Origin: Discostella pseudostelligera
Lineage: Eukaryota; Bacillariophyta; Thalassiosirophyceae; Thalassiosirales; Thalassiosiraceae
Assembly (NCBI GenBank): GCA_036940085.1
Contig: JALLBK010000009.1
Location: 1 to 62,480 of the forward strand
Length of the DNA stretch: 62,480 nucleotides
Direction: 5' to 3'
Below are positions 22,301 to 34,014 of this stretch, piece after piece (the first letter of the stretch is position 1; each line of letters starts with the position of its first letter). The notes beneath the pieces are model-generated. The model was not told the origin of the DNA. It saw nothing but the letters and a program-made list of their open reading frames with translations, and made no database searches. Position numbers and translations under genes: made by a program.

Positions 22301-25300
22301 CGTTACATGCTCTTATCATCTGCGCTGGATGCCGTGGGTTGCGCCGCTGAATCAATAGCCGCTTTAGCTATGGCAGCTCGGTTCACGGTAGAAATGTCGT
22401 CACAGCCATCAGAGAAATCAAATTCAGATTCGCAAATCACAGGCGATACGACATCGCAGCAAGTACTTCTGTTCCCCGAAAACGCAGTCCTCGATACTGA
22501 ACCTCAATGCAGCGAATTGGCTGGGGCCCTTTCGCCGATAATTAAGAAGTTGATCCGTACTTACATTGACCATGGCAATTCGTCAACGAAAGAATCTACA
22601 GACAACTACGCAAAGCCTTCATTTGAGCATGATGTAAAAAACACAATGATGGACGAAGTCTTGGAAGTTGCTTCCACCTCAGCTGTCGAGCGCGGGTCTC
22701 ATTTAAGTGATATCCGATTGTCGAAACTTCTTGACTTCGCGCTCTGGAATCAAACCCGGATGGATGGCGCTGTGGTACCAGTTGAAAAGATGCTCGTTGT
22801 TCAGGGGGTTCTCAAGTCCACAATAAAGATAGCGCAGTGCAGTACTGCAGATGACGATGCGCTATACTTGCGTATCATCGACGAGATGGAGGAATTTCTT
22901 AAGACACAGAAGAGGAGACTCGTGGACATCCGTGAGCCCGATTCACAACGAGAGCTCGCATCTTCTTTCCATGTCACAGTTGCTGGGCAATTCATAGAGC
23001 CTCGACTATTGTATCTTCCAAAGCCGGCGTCTTGGGTATTATGCCAGAGTTCCATAACGAAGCGTGAGCTTAAGCTTCTTGAACTAGCATGTATCCACCT
23101 TGGCCTGGCAGAGACGCGACTATCTGCAGTTGATATGAAACAAAGTATCGCACACGACGCATACCATTTTGCTCAAGTAGCAGCCGTGCAGCTGCTCCTT
23201 GCTATCTTATCAGAACACTTGTCGCTTGCTGAGATATCAATGGACATCCCGTCACGTGTGAAATCAATTCAATCAGTCATGGAAAAATATACGGTTGCCC
23301 TTGGCACTTGCCGGTGAGTTCCACTCGTCGCACACCAATATTATCACCTACCGTCCCTTTTCACTTACATATTTGCGCGTACCTTTCATTCAAGCCACGC
23401 GATTGACCTGCTGGGTAACTCAGAGGAAGAGGCGCAACCTGCTGTTGTCGAATCATTATTATCAACGTTGAAACGATTGATGAGAAGGTTTTTAAGCCGC
23501 AGCGACCCGACATCTTCTGCCGAATGCTTCAACTTACTCCAAAAAGCCTACTCATTCGAGGCTCAATCTACATCGTTCCTCGATTCGCCATCTGATTTCG
23601 TCTCGGTTTCAGCCAAATTCGATGAACTGGTACCAATCTTATGCGGTTCATTCGACCCCCATATATTCCTTGACTGTGAGCATGATAATTTTCAAATGGA
23701 TTCGGTGATTCAATGTTTGACGATGACATTGCAAACGCTCTCCGATTCATCTGCCATAAGCACCAGCGCAGGGCTGCAAACGATGTTGTGCCACCCGGGT
23801 GCTTTCGATGAAATCAAGCCTCGGACTCAGAGCACGGACGAAGAAGAGGATTCCGACTCAAGTTTAGCATCCGAAACGAACCCGATGTTACAGAAACGGA
23901 TGCTTACGACGTCAATGTTGATGCTTCATGCTAAGTTATGCATCGATGCAGGGCGACCCACAACCGCTGTGAAGTATCTTGAATGGTGCCGATCTCATTG
24001 CAGGGACCTCTTAAACTACCTGTACTCGTCGCGATATTGCGTCGATAATTTAACTGTGGACGATACTGCAATCCAAGTCGAAGATATGCTCACATCATGC
24101 TATGAGCGGTTGGCTTTTGCAAATTACTTGCAAGGAATAAGAAGAAAAGCAGAAGACTTTGCGCTGTTGGCTGTCATGAGGCTCAAAGTTCTCAGCATCG
24201 ACAAATTCGGTGAAATAAATATGCAAGAGTTAATTGATTCATTCGAACGACATGATGGGCATGAGTGCATCCTACATCCTATTCGATCGCTCATGAAAGT
24301 GAAATCCCTTTCGACGCCTCCAGATAGGATCGTATCGCAGCAAATCCTGATAGAAAGTATGAAGTGGATGAGAGACACCGACTCGGATAACAAGGCAGTT
24401 CACATCAACAGCCTCCTCAGCAAATCAAAAAATTCGGTTGCATGTAAGTGACCACAAAGTCCCAATTGTTCGATGTATTATTTGCAGTTGCACTAAACTC
24501 CGATCATTCTCTCGATTCATAATTAGATGATGACTCATTTTGGCATGTCCCTTCCTTTAGAGCCAAGTCCAACCACGCCATGGGTCGACTTTGCAAGGGG
24601 CTCGGCCAACATGTAGGTCAAGTTCAAACGAATGCATTAGTTCCTAATACATTCCTCGCAAAACGTGCTTGTGTCGAACTGAAAACTAGAATTCACTGCG
24701 GCATTGGTTCAGGATTTCTGAGCATTGATGCAGTAGACGAGGCTGTGTCTTCTTTGCTGGAAGAAGTTACGCAGTCGAAGTTTTCCACTGGGATTTCGAA
24801 CGCTGAAGCTTATTACCAGTTGGGACTGATCGCACTCAGAGAAGCCAGGACTAGTGGACAGCTTCAAGAATTGTGGAACGAGGACTCTATTTCAAACGGA
24901 TCCACTCTTCGTTCTACATTTGAAGCAAGGAAATTATTCCACTTTGCTTTGGCGCAGGCACCTCCATCATCATTCATCCTTACTAAGAACATATTGAGGT
25001 GTCTTGCGCTGGTTACGGGCCCTACAGACGAACAGGGTGAGACAGGCTTCACAACAGCATCTCTTGTTAACATTTCTGTTGGAGGGGCATCGCGCAACAT
25101 TGTCCGAGACGGGATACGAGGAGGAAAAGTGTTCCAAGCGTTTCAAGCTTTCGATGACGAATCACTTGACCATGTTGCAAGGGTCAAAGGCGTGAACCGT
25201 TTAATACAGAACGCAGCTGCATTAATTCCAGGCAACTGGAACATATCAACAATGGCAACTTGTCCATCCGGAGAGCTGTTAATATCTTCGATTCGAGTTT

Positions 25301-26920
25301 TACTGAACAGTGGCGAAGAAAGATCCGTGGAATGTTCAACTGCGTGTATATTTCCAGCCTTTACAGAAGAAACCGATGGTCATTCACCGTCCGGACTCCA
25401 CGCTGATATTCTCATCCCTCTTGATCGGATAATCGATAGGAGCCAAAATCAACTTCGCGGCATCACAGAAGAGGTCCAAAACGATGAGTATGACGAAAAA
25501 TCAAAGCGACGTAAATGGTGGAAAGAGAGGCGCTCAATTGACGAAGAGCTTGAATCCCTACTAAGACATGCCGAGAAGACTTATTTTATGCATGATCCTA
25601 TCCGGCAAAAGCTGATGCCAGATAGTTTTGTGGCAACTCGAGAGAGACAAGGCGCCTCAACTTCCGACGACGATAGCTCAGAATGCTCTGACCTGGGACC
25701 AGGAAATTTAGAATCAAAGTTTAAGGCAGCGGAGCGCGAGCATCCTGAACCCATGACGTTCGACAAGGAATCAGAGAGATCAATGCTTTCAAAGCTGACT
25801 GTGGCGACGATCAAGTCAAAGCTTGCATCCTTTAGCAGCTCCCGTGCAAATATCAAGAAGAAAAACAAGGCCGAGTTGATTGATATTCTTCTATCTGAAA
25901 TGGAAAACAACTGTGACATGGTCGAAGTGGAAAGTTCATCAGTGAGCTCAGCAGCCGGCTCAGGAAACGACTCTCAGAATAGTTGGAACAACACTGGTGA
26001 TGATCAAGCACCGGTGGAACCCTGTACAATACTTATTTTGGACGAGCATCTACTCAGATTTCCTTTTGAAAGCATGGATATGCTGTCGGATATAGCAATC
26101 ACGCGAGTTCCTTCTCTTCCGTTTGTGCTTGCTACACTTCTTGAACTAAAGAGTGCTGATTCCACTAACTTACCACTGGTCGACCCACGGAGAGTAAAAT
26201 ACGTCGTGGATCCTGAATCAAACCTCTCTGAATCTGCATCAACTTTGGGCCCAGCCTTGCACTTGATGGCCACGAACAATGGCTGGGACTGGGAAGGTGT
26301 GATTGGAGAAATGCCATCAACTGAATTCATGTCGGATGCATTAGCAAATGAAAATGGATTGTATCTGTATTGTGGTCATGGAGGTGGAGAAAAGTCTTTC
26401 TCAAGGTCTCAAGTTGAGGAGTTTATGACAAGTGACGATGGAGTTCGAGGATGTCGAACGCCGGTAGTGTTGATGGGATGCAGCAGTGGTAGACTTCAGT
26501 CAGTGAACATGCCAAGAGAGTATTCGTCAGAACATAAAATCATTATGCACTACGAGCCAGAGGGTATTGCCTTGAGCTACCTTTATGCCGGCGCCCCGTG
26601 TGTTGTAGGAAACTTGTGGGACGTCACTGACCGCGATATTGATAGGTGAGTTATGCCGTTATTATTTTTCTGCTCTCACTAATTCTTTTCCGATTGGATC
26701 CTCACCTGCTTTTCTGTATGTGTCCTGTTTGTTGTTTAGATACTGCCTCACATTAATGGAAGATTTTCTTCAGTCTACTGCAAGTTACGACAATTCACGA
26801 GAGAGTTTTCCAAGCCTTGCCAGGTGTGTTGCCAATGCGAGGAGGGCATGCAAGCTACGCTACATTGTTGGGAGTGCGCCCGTGTGTTATGGAGTGCCAG
26901 TACTATGTTCCACAGTTTAA
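19323..26920 (+). CDS. ESP1: Separase (caspase-like cysteine protease, C50 family)
   Basis: Six exons are inferred: 19323-21992, 22072-22110, 22193-23313, 23395-24443, 24527-26645 and 26740-26920, about 2392 residues, the usual size for separase. The catalytic domain is C-terminal: the His in LYCGHGGGEKSF (about 2244), the Cys in VVLMGCSSGRL (about 2278), then GAPCVVGNLWDVTDRDIDRYC and a final APVCYGVPV, all separase hallmarks. Separase cleaves cohesin to release sister chromatids at anaphase. The N-terminus is basic and low in complexity, with a possible KEN degron (about residue 78); a long alpha-helical repeat region follows. A SAP-like segment (about 2048-2085) precedes the protease domain. 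An earlier ATG at 19065 is in frame but lies inside the E2F repeat cluster, so I prefer 19323 (MIRPPRRRK). It converges with TRMT1, only 35 bp separating the stop codons. Confidence 0.92.
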
Positions 26921-26955
26921 GTTAAGGAACGAACCGAACTGCCTACGTTGCAACT

Positions 26956-29464
26956 CTAAACGTCGTCTTCACCGACCTCATCGTGCTTTCGCTTATTCCT
27001 ACCCGAAGCCGCTTTCTTCGGACCCCAATTTGCCTCTGGATTCATTGCCCACCTCTTTGCCTTCTTACGATCAGTTCCGAAACCATCCGGTATTGTGAAA
27101 TCAACCTCGGTACGAATTTCATTCGATAGAATCTTCGAAGCAATATCAGCATGCATCCGATCCGACTGAACATTACCGCTACTCCCCTGCTTCTGCCCCT
27201 CCCGGTGCTTTTTGGATTCCTTTTTCTTCTGCGGAGGATGTTCCTTACACCACGCTCGTACAATATCCCAAACGACATGATTTGGCGCATCGGTTTTAAT
27301 GGCATGAGGTTCTTTATGGTAGGCGCTAACACGATATCCCGCGTTCACTATTGCGGCCTTGAAGGATGTCATGGGTATTGTTGAGCTATTGACCGCGCTG
27401 CAAAGATATGGAAGAAGGTGATACAATGGAACATCGTGTAATTCCTCGCTGACGGCAACCAACAGTCCATGCAATGTTGTGGCAGTATGAAGTGGATGTG
27501 TAGGCGACCCTCCCGATGGATGGGCACCTCCATGCAATTTAGCAGTTTCCAATCGTTGTATAGCATCATTAACAACATCCATATCATGCAACGGTCCAAT
27601 CCACAACGGTCCACCAAGCTTGTACGGGCTACCAGTCTCGCCACAAACTGGCTCGCAAAGTGCACACGGTCCACGTCCATTGCGGTACACATTTGACTTT
27701 TTTTTGACATGGCTATGTTGTTCTCCCTCGGCATGATTGTTGTTCTGCTGCTGCTGCTGCTGTTGCTGTTGCTGTTGTTGCTGCTGCTGTTGAGCAGAAA
27801 CGAATTCATTCGTCGCCACGGGCGTGACATGGAAAGATGAGCATCGGATGGATTGGAATAAATGTCCGTGATTCAGAGACAAATTATTCACCTGTACGGA
27901 GGACAGAGATGGGCGCACAGCTCGATGTAAGTGATGAAGATGGAGAATGAAAAAAGATAAACTCATCAACAACAAGCGCACTCACCCCTGCCTTATCATC
28001 ATACACCTCCACAAACACTCTACAATAAAAAGCCATCCCCACACTCAATACCGGCCGAATAGTCCGTCCATACCGTGCCGCCACCACACTCATATGATAC
28101 AACAATATCCGTAATGCCAACTCTTGTAAATATCCACTTCGTTGTACCGGAAAGGCCCCATATCGTCCATAACAAGTTTCAGGATGTGATCCTCCCAGTG
28201 CCGCCATATCGGTGCATGTTACGGCGAGCAATCCTCCGCTGGCCACGCTTTGCATGGCAGCATCCATAAAGGGTGCGGCACTACCGTAGGGATCGAGATC
28301 GATGACATCATACTGTGGTTTTTGATGATGAAGTTGGATGTGATTGCATTGATCCAAGTGAAGATTGGGTGGTAGACGTGACATGTACATTTCATGTGTA
28401 GCGTCGCCCACCTGAAGTTGAATGCCCCGAGGACGAATGTGCCGAGAATTTTGGGTGTTTGTGTTGCTTTCCTCATTTTTGCCACCAGCAGCATCATCAC
28501 CATTTGCAGAGATCTCACCATATACCTTCGTGGAATCCACTCTATCATTGACCAGCTGATCTGCTAAACCATTCCGAACTACATTCTCCCGGGCCATATC
28601 CACCGCCACTGGATCCAAATCATTCACCACAATAGATCGAATGCCGGGAACTTCCTTCCAATAACGTAAGGAACGTAACCCGGATGCTGCGAGTGCTTCG
28701 AAGATTGTCATTCCATCATGCTGATGGTAATTATTGTTGTTGTCAGTTGCGATGGCTTGTGAGGACGATGATTCTTGGGCTAGCTTGGTAAAATTAACAG
28801 TTGATTTCTCCAAAGCCACTTGCGCCTCGAGATCTTGTTCAAATTTTGCCAATCTTGCTTTTCGTTCTTCCTTCGTTTCCTTCTTTACCTCCTCCTTATT
28901 GCCCTCATTATCTTTCAATTGATCGTTCATCTTCTTACGCAACTCCTTCCGTTTCTTGGTAATCCACATCTTCTCCATTCTCCGCTCTGCATACATTCCA
29001 ATCATGAGTACCGATAAATCCCGATTCTGGACTTGTACTGGATTGTAAAATACGGAATTTTCTGATTTGGGATAGAGCATGGTGATGGTGCCCTCGGTTA
29101 TGAGCTCGTGTCCGTCGGGTACTACCATGTTAGTAGGAGGTTGACTAGTTGTATTAGTACCGGTTCCGTCAGTGCTTGTCGATGAATCACTATTTGTTTT
29201 GGTAGACATGGTGCTTATTGTGTAATTTGGAGCAGTGATGACGGTGGTTGGACGGTAGATGCGGCTATTATGATGATAATGACTTGATAGTTGTCTCGTC
29301 GAGGTACTTCCAACCAATAATTGTTGATTAGTCGACCTGCTACTTTTGATGGTGCTGGACGATTCAATTGAAATGATGTTGTTGACGAGGTGACAACTGC
29401 AACTGCTACGCGCGGATGATGAGAGAAAATGGAAATAACGCAAATTCGTTGCTACTCGACGCAT
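26956..29464 (-). CDS. TRMT1: tRNA (guanine26-N2)-dimethyltransferase TRMT1/Trm1
   Basis: Two exons, 29464-27986 and 27891-26956, joined in phase 0 (GGG|GTGAGT and gtacag|GTGAAT), give 804 residues. The enzyme uses AdoMet to dimethylate G26 of tRNAs. The N-terminus is basic with Ser and hydrophobic residues, suggesting mitochondrial or dual targeting. Visible motifs are ITEGTITMLYPKSENSVFYNPVQVQNRDLSVLMI, the Rossmann region FEALAASGLRSLRYWKE with VVNDLDP, the catalytic DLDPYGSAAPFMDAA and CTDMAALGGSHPETCYGRYG. The C-terminal half has a Cys pair (CALCEPVC) and the Trm1-type PLWIGPLHD block. A 17-Gln run (around residue 535) and charged linkers interrupt the domain. Head to head with La, another tRNA-biogenesis gene, across 354 bp. 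Confidence 0.93.
27742..27792. repeat. CAG/CAA trinucleotide run encoding 17 Gln in TRMT1
   Basis: An uninterrupted Gln-coding run on the minus strand inside exon 2 of the TRMT1 gene, just after the exon junction and between two conserved blocks. It is probably length-variable between strains. Confidence 0.8.
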
Positions 29465-29818
29465 AGAAGACAGAAGATGGATTACGAGCTACGAATCTCT
29501 CCTACCGCACCATCATCATCTCAAAGTCAGAGTAAGGTCGGGACGCCATGGTCATGGTCGACTCTCTTTGTGGATGGAGCGAAAGCTGCGAGGACCGACA
29601 GAAAGACTCATGTCGCGACAACCACACAAGTTGGCGGGAAAGGTCGGCAGACAGACTTTACGTCCGACCTCTGCACACGAGATTAACGGGAAAGGTCGGC
29701 AGACAGACTCTACGTCCGACGTCCATCAATTGTTTTGGCGGGTTAAAAGATCCAATATCTCCGATCCATCGATTCCGTAATATTATTATCACAATCACTA
29801 CCATATCGACCATCAACC
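29465..29818. promoter_or_regulatory. Divergent TRMT1/La promoter with a 34-bp direct repeat and E2F-like sites
   Basis: Two 34-bp copies starting CGGGAAAGGTCGGCAGACAG lie at 29635-29668 and 29687-29720 and differ at one base. The first copy is preceded by TTGG, forming TTGGCGGGAAA (29631-29641). A further TTTTGGCGGGT is at 29733-29743, about 75 bp before the La start codon. Spacing of the copies is 52 bp. Confidence 0.6.
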
Positions 29819-31327
29819 ATGACGGACACTGACGCCACTACTACCGCCATGGCGGCCGCCGACAATGAAACCAATGCCGCCATCATCTCCTCCCTCGCCG
29901 AACGTCTCTCTTTCTTCTTCTCCAATGCCAACCTCCGTCAAGACAAATGGATGCGCAATCAACTCTCCTCCTCCCACGATGGCAACTCGATGCCCCTCGA
30001 CACGTTACTCAAATTCAACACTCTCAAGAGTATATCTACCGACAAATCTTTGTTGGCATTGGCAGCTGTTCATGAATCCGTTCGGACATTGATAACGTAT
30101 GATCCTGACAAAGATGAGATTCGTAGGGTGGTACCGTTTGATTATAAGACCATGGGTGATGGTAGTACATTGAGCTTGTGGGTCAAGAATGTACCGGTGA
30201 CGGAACCACCACCCACAACTACGCCAACAGTGACGCCTGCAGATGAGAAAGACGCTAAAGATAACGATGATGAGGTGAAAGACGAAGAGGCAAAAGAAGA
30301 TGCCGATGGCGACGAGGCCAAGGCTGTAGTCGCATCCGACGCCGATGCAGAAGCTGAACCATTCCGTCCACGCTACGCCGTCACGCGCGATGAAATCAAA
30401 TCACTCTTTGAACCCTATGGTCGTGTTGCCATTATCCAACTACGCTATGGGCGTAAATCCGATCCCAAATCGAGTATTGTTGGCAATGAAGATTATGAAA
30501 AGTATACCTCACCTAATCAACGTGGATTGAAGCGTGGCGAGTCGTTTCCGCTCGGTGTGGCAATTGTCGAGTTTGAGAGTGTTGAAGGTATGGAGAATGC
30601 TTGTAAGGATTTGTTGATTCATGATGATGATGATGCAATCAAGCAAGAGGAGGAAAAGGGGGGTGAGGATGATGCAGACAAGGCGGCTACTGGGACGAAG
30701 GTGTTGGAACTCAAGGGTAACAAATTGGTGATTGAACGGATGAGACCTCACAAGATGTTTAAGAATAATAGCAAAAAGCGTTCTCGAGATGATGATGATG
30801 AGGATGGCGACGACGATAATGATGACGAAGATGGTGCTGGCGATGATGCCGAGGCCTTTGAACCCATCACCCTTGATTGGATAAAGGGATGTGTGATTGC
30901 ACTCACTGGTCTATCCACTACCGCTTGCGATCGAGAATCGATCCGTGATGCCGTATCGGACATTTTGGGAGTTACCAAAGATGTCAAGACGTCGGGATTG
31001 TATGTCGACTACACACGTGGTCAATCGACAGGTAATATACGTTTGAATGAACCCAAACCGGATGAAATGAACGAGCTTGTTACGAAGTTGATGGATGGTT
31101 CGGTATTGATTGCCAATGAGAAGGTGGAATCGGCCAAGATATTGGAAGGTGAGGAAGAGGAGCAGTATATGAAAGATTATGTTGCCTTTTTGAATAAGAT
31201 GAAGAAAATGAAGGAGGATGAGAAGAGATCACAAAAGAAGATGAAGCGTGGTGGTGGACGCGGTGGTGGGAGAGGACGTGGTGGGAGAGGACGTGGTGGA
31301 AGAGGACGTGGACGTGGGAAGAGGTAG
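29819..31327 (+). CDS. SSB: La protein (La motif, RRM, xRRM, RGG tail)
   Basis: A single-exon protein of 502 residues. La binds the 3' UUU-OH end of new RNA polymerase III transcripts, protecting pre-tRNAs and other small RNAs in the nucleus. The La motif is at the N-terminus (about 20-105), recognisable by AERLSFFFSNANLRQDKWMRNQL and LDTLLKFNTLKSI. RRM1 follows (about 115-315), broken by an Asp/Glu/Ala-rich insertion (about 135-180) and a second acidic one. A C-terminal xRRM-like domain covers about 345-455 (GCVIALTGLSTTACDRESIRD, GLYVDYTRGQSTGNIRL), then a basic KMKKMK helix and a closing GRGGRGRGGRGRG tail. The acidic stretch DDDDEDGDDDNDDEDG separates the RRMs. Head to head with TRMT1; both act on tRNA, so shared control would make sense. 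Confidence 0.93.
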   Translation: MTDTDATTTAMAAADNETNAAIISSLAERLSFFFSNANLRQDKWMRNQLSSSHDGNSMPLDTLLKFNTLKSISTDKSLLALAAVHESVRTLITYDPDKDEIRRVVPFDYKTMGDGSTLSLWVKNVPVTEPPPTTTPTVTPADEKDAKDNDDEVKDEEAKEDADGDEAKAVVASDADAEAEPFRPRYAVTRDEIKSLFEPYGRVAIIQLRYGRKSDPKSSIVGNEDYEKYTSPNQRGLKRGESFPLGVAIVEFESVEGMENACKDLLIHDDDDAIKQEEEKGGEDDADKAATGTKVLELKGNKLVIERMRPHKMFKNNSKKRSRDDDDEDGDDDNDDEDGAGDDAEAFEPITLDWIKGCVIALTGLSTTACDRESIRDAVSDILGVTKDVKTSGLYVDYTRGQSTGNIRLNEPKPDEMNELVTKLMDGSVLIANEKVESAKILEGEEEEQYMKDYVAFLNKMKKMKEDEKRSQKKMKRGGGRGGGRGRGGRGRGGRGRGRGKR

Positions 31328-31907
31328 GATAGAGGATGCAATATGCGCTTTGCATGTTTCGAGGAGTAATTTGGGGGAATATTACTCAAGTGGGAGGAGG
31401 TGGGGATAGATGATTTCGATAAGAGTAATGACATTTCATTCTATTGTTTCCAAGTCAAGAAGAGCCGACGCAGGTTCAATCCATGGCTTCTCCTCCTCAA
31501 ACCTCGCTTTGGACACTACAGCATGAACTTCATAACAGAGTACCTCTCGAACCACTTCATTCGAGTTGAGCCGCTCAGCTACAGAGGTACTCCTAGGAGT
31601 AGAAGTTGAATGTCACTCTCGATTGGAACGTCGGGATATTTGCAGAATTCCACGTGGAGAGGACAAATGAATTCCACGTGGACAACGGATCTTTTCGTCT
31701 GTCTGGCGTCAGGCTTCTTCTATGTCCGTCGGTCGATCACGAGAAGTCTTGTCTCGCTCTTGCTCTTGTGCTCAAAGCGAGAACAACACACTCGCGCGGA
31801 GTTCTCAGTTCCAGTTCCCAGTTCTCATGTGGAGTTTGATGCAGACGTGATGACGTGATGCAGATGAGAAATGAGATCGATGTCAACCATGAAGCTCAGT
31901 ATCGACG
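31328..31907. other. Intergenic stretch with paired palindromic CACGTG boxes
   Basis: The 14-mer GAATTCCACGTGGA occurs twice, at 31645-31658 and 31669-31682, with 24-bp spacing. CACGTG is the core site of bHLH and some bZIP factors. The stretch precedes the orphan gene at 31908. Short ORFs here have no recognisable protein features. Confidence 0.5.
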
Positions 31908-32483
31908 ATGCCGTGCATAATAACTCAACCCAGCACATGCACCATGACAACCGAAAGCAAAATCACCATTCCAGGACAAGGCTTTGATGCCTTTGTCGAC
32001 TTCCTATTCAACTCGCCCAGCAACAGTCCACCAAAACACAACATTGAAAGTTCGGATGATGGCCCCGACGGATACAGTGAGATTGAGGAGCTTGGGGAGT
32101 TTGACTACAGTGACGATGATGACGACGCGAACTCCATGACATCCTCGATGTGGTCCAGCAACCAACAACGTCCCGAAGAAAAGAGTGAAAATTTAATTCT
32201 CGACGAGCCATACCTCTTTCAGGTAACATCTTCGTACTTGGACTCCATTACAAAGACGCGACACTACACGGTTCAATACTCGGGATTACCACAAAGCGAC
32301 AAGGAGGGCGACGATAGTACATGGAGTTTCTCCGCGGTTGGTCGAGAGACTGTAACGAGTGATGAAGATGATGATGACTATTCCATTGAGGTGGATTGTG
32401 ACCCTTCCTCGGGTAAAGCCAGTGAATTATTTCGTGATGTAATGAAGTTGGAAGATATAGGTAGGCTCAAGGCATTGCCGTGA
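31908..32483 (+). CDS. Orphan acidic protein, function unknown
   Basis: A single-exon ORF of 191 residues; a second in-frame Met at 31944 (MTTESKITIPGQGF) is an equally good start. I do not recognise it. The protein is acidic, with YSDDDDDANS and SDEDDDDYS clusters flanking a more ordered middle (about 98-150; LDEPYLFQVTSSYLDSITKTRHYTVQYSG). No membrane segment or signal is visible. Codon use resembles the neighbouring genes, and the frame stays open through non-repetitive sequence, which supports coding. It ends 454 bp before the tail of the bromodomain gene on the other strand. Confidence 0.55.
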   Translation: MPCIITQPSTCTMTTESKITIPGQGFDAFVDFLFNSPSNSPPKHNIESSDDGPDGYSEIEELGEFDYSDDDDDANSMTSSMWSSNQQRPEEKSENLILDEPYLFQVTSSYLDSITKTRHYTVQYSGLPQSDKEGDDSTWSFSAVGRETVTSDEDDDDYSIEVDCDPSSGKASELFRDVMKLEDIGRLKALP

Positions 32484-32654
32484 AGCTCACTTCTTTCTAG
32501 AGATTACTTATTATATTATATGTGGTCGCCAATACTTCAATGTACAGATATTGGGCTGAGTATCCATCGAACTGTATCAATTGGATCGTTTTAGTGGATA
32601 GATGTTTGGTTGGTGGATTGCCACAAGACGACGGGTGGAAGAAGCGAATAATTT

Positions 32655-32695
32655 AGAGGGTCGTTCTAAATTAAACGTATAACGAACGACTCTCT
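32655..32695. other. Inverted repeat in a convergent intergenic gap
   Basis: The arms AGAGGGTCGTTC (32655-32666) and GAACGACTCTCT (32684-32695) pair over 12 positions with one G-T wobble, around an AT-rich 17-nt loop. It lies between the 3' ends of the orphan gene (+) and the bromodomain gene (-). It may help transcript 3' ends, or be a degenerate small inverted-repeat element. The rest of the gap (32484-32937) holds nothing else I can name. Confidence 0.4.
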
Positions 32696-32937
32696 GCCAA
32701 CAAATATGCATATTTATAAATGATATTGGATGATGATGAAGCGGAGATATCACTCTCTACCTACGGGTGGACTCTCATTAACCGCGACCGTGCCGTTTTG
32801 GGAATTGCAAATTTTCATCTTCCGGGAGAAATGCCTTCGCACCGATGCATCACGATCAACCGATAACAAAAAAAGAATAGGTCGCACGTCAATTGTTGTT
32901 TGCCTTTTCGTAGCCAAGTTAATTTTCCGTACACTAT

Positions 32938-34014
32938 CTACGCTTTTGCCCTCTTGGTAGCCTTTGCCTTCTTCTTCGTCCCCCCACTGGGAGCACAGCC
33001 ACTTGATCCGTTCCCCGCCGTAGCACAACAGCTATTGACATAATCCACCACCTCCTTGAATGCCACAGCTGAAATATTATCAACATTGATCTCGACTTCA
33101 TCCTCGGCAGCATTTTTTACTAATGCCTTGGGACATTTGTTCTCGAGGTCGATAATGACCTGCCCGAGTTGTTCCTTGGTTATTTTGTAGAGACCTTTGG
33201 CAAAGGCGCGTTTTTCATCATTGGTTGGTTCGGGGACGGATTCGACTGGGTGTCCTCCTCCCATAGCACTACCTTCCTTCGTCGAGCAGATTTTCTCGAA
33301 TTTCTCTTCAAACTTCTTCTCCATATTCTGATGAACGTGTGATGCATTCCCGATGACACGGTGATAGACACGAAGAATGATTGAGGAATGAGAATTGTCG
33401 TTGCACAAAAATCAATCATGTCAATGTAAAGAATGAACTCTCTCACTCACATCTGCTAAATTGTAAAAATCACTTCCATCGGCATTGTAGGCCTTGCAAT
33501 TCCTCCAAATGAGACGAACATCCTCGGCGCATTCATGTATCGATTTGTATTTGCTTTCGGTGATTTTCTGTTTGACAAGACCAAGATCCATTGGCTTTTT
33601 GACGACTTGGGGATAGTCGAAGAGACCTAGTTCTTGCCAGGCAACTGGCTCTCGGAATGGCTCTGCGTTATTGTTCGAAGGGAGAACGACACCGAGACGT
33701 AGGGTAGCGCATTGGCGATAGAAAAATAATAAAAATAGAGCGGGGATCGGTGAGGGCAAGTTCCAATTTAATAAATAGAATAGGACGACATCCAACATAT
33801 TAGTTGCGATGCGTTTGAGTGGATCATAGTTGCCATCATCGTCAATCGATGAGGCGATTGAGTCGGCGGCGGTGGGCGGTGGAGGGAGCACTTCAATTTC
33901 AATTCCAAAACAAAAATAAAAAATATCACCGCCATTCTCACCTGCATCTGCCTTGGAATAAAATTGGCTAACGAGCTTAGCCATTGCTAACCACTCCGGA
34001 GATTGGTTCGACAT
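32938..34014 (-). CDS. Bromodomain-NET (BET-like) chromatin protein
   Basis: Two exons, 34014-33451 and 33327-32938, joined in phase 0 (GCAGAT|GTGAGT and atcag|AATATG), give 317 residues. The bromodomain (about 50-205) has EPFREPVAW, DYPQVVKKPMDLGLVKQKI and WRNCKAYNADGSDFYNLADNMEKKFEEKF, with the acetyl-lysine-binding Asn in the Y-N-A-D segment. A NET (extra-terminal) domain follows at about 225-290 (EPTNDEKRAFAKGLYKITKEQL, DEVEINVDNI). The tail is Lys/Ala-rich. Such proteins read acetylated histones and recruit transcription machinery. One bromodomain plus NET is the plant and protist arrangement; animal BETs have two bromodomains. A 51-nt, T-rich, in-frame segment at 33941-33891 has GTGAGA and AG ends and may be an extra intron, which would give 300 residues. 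Confidence 0.88.
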
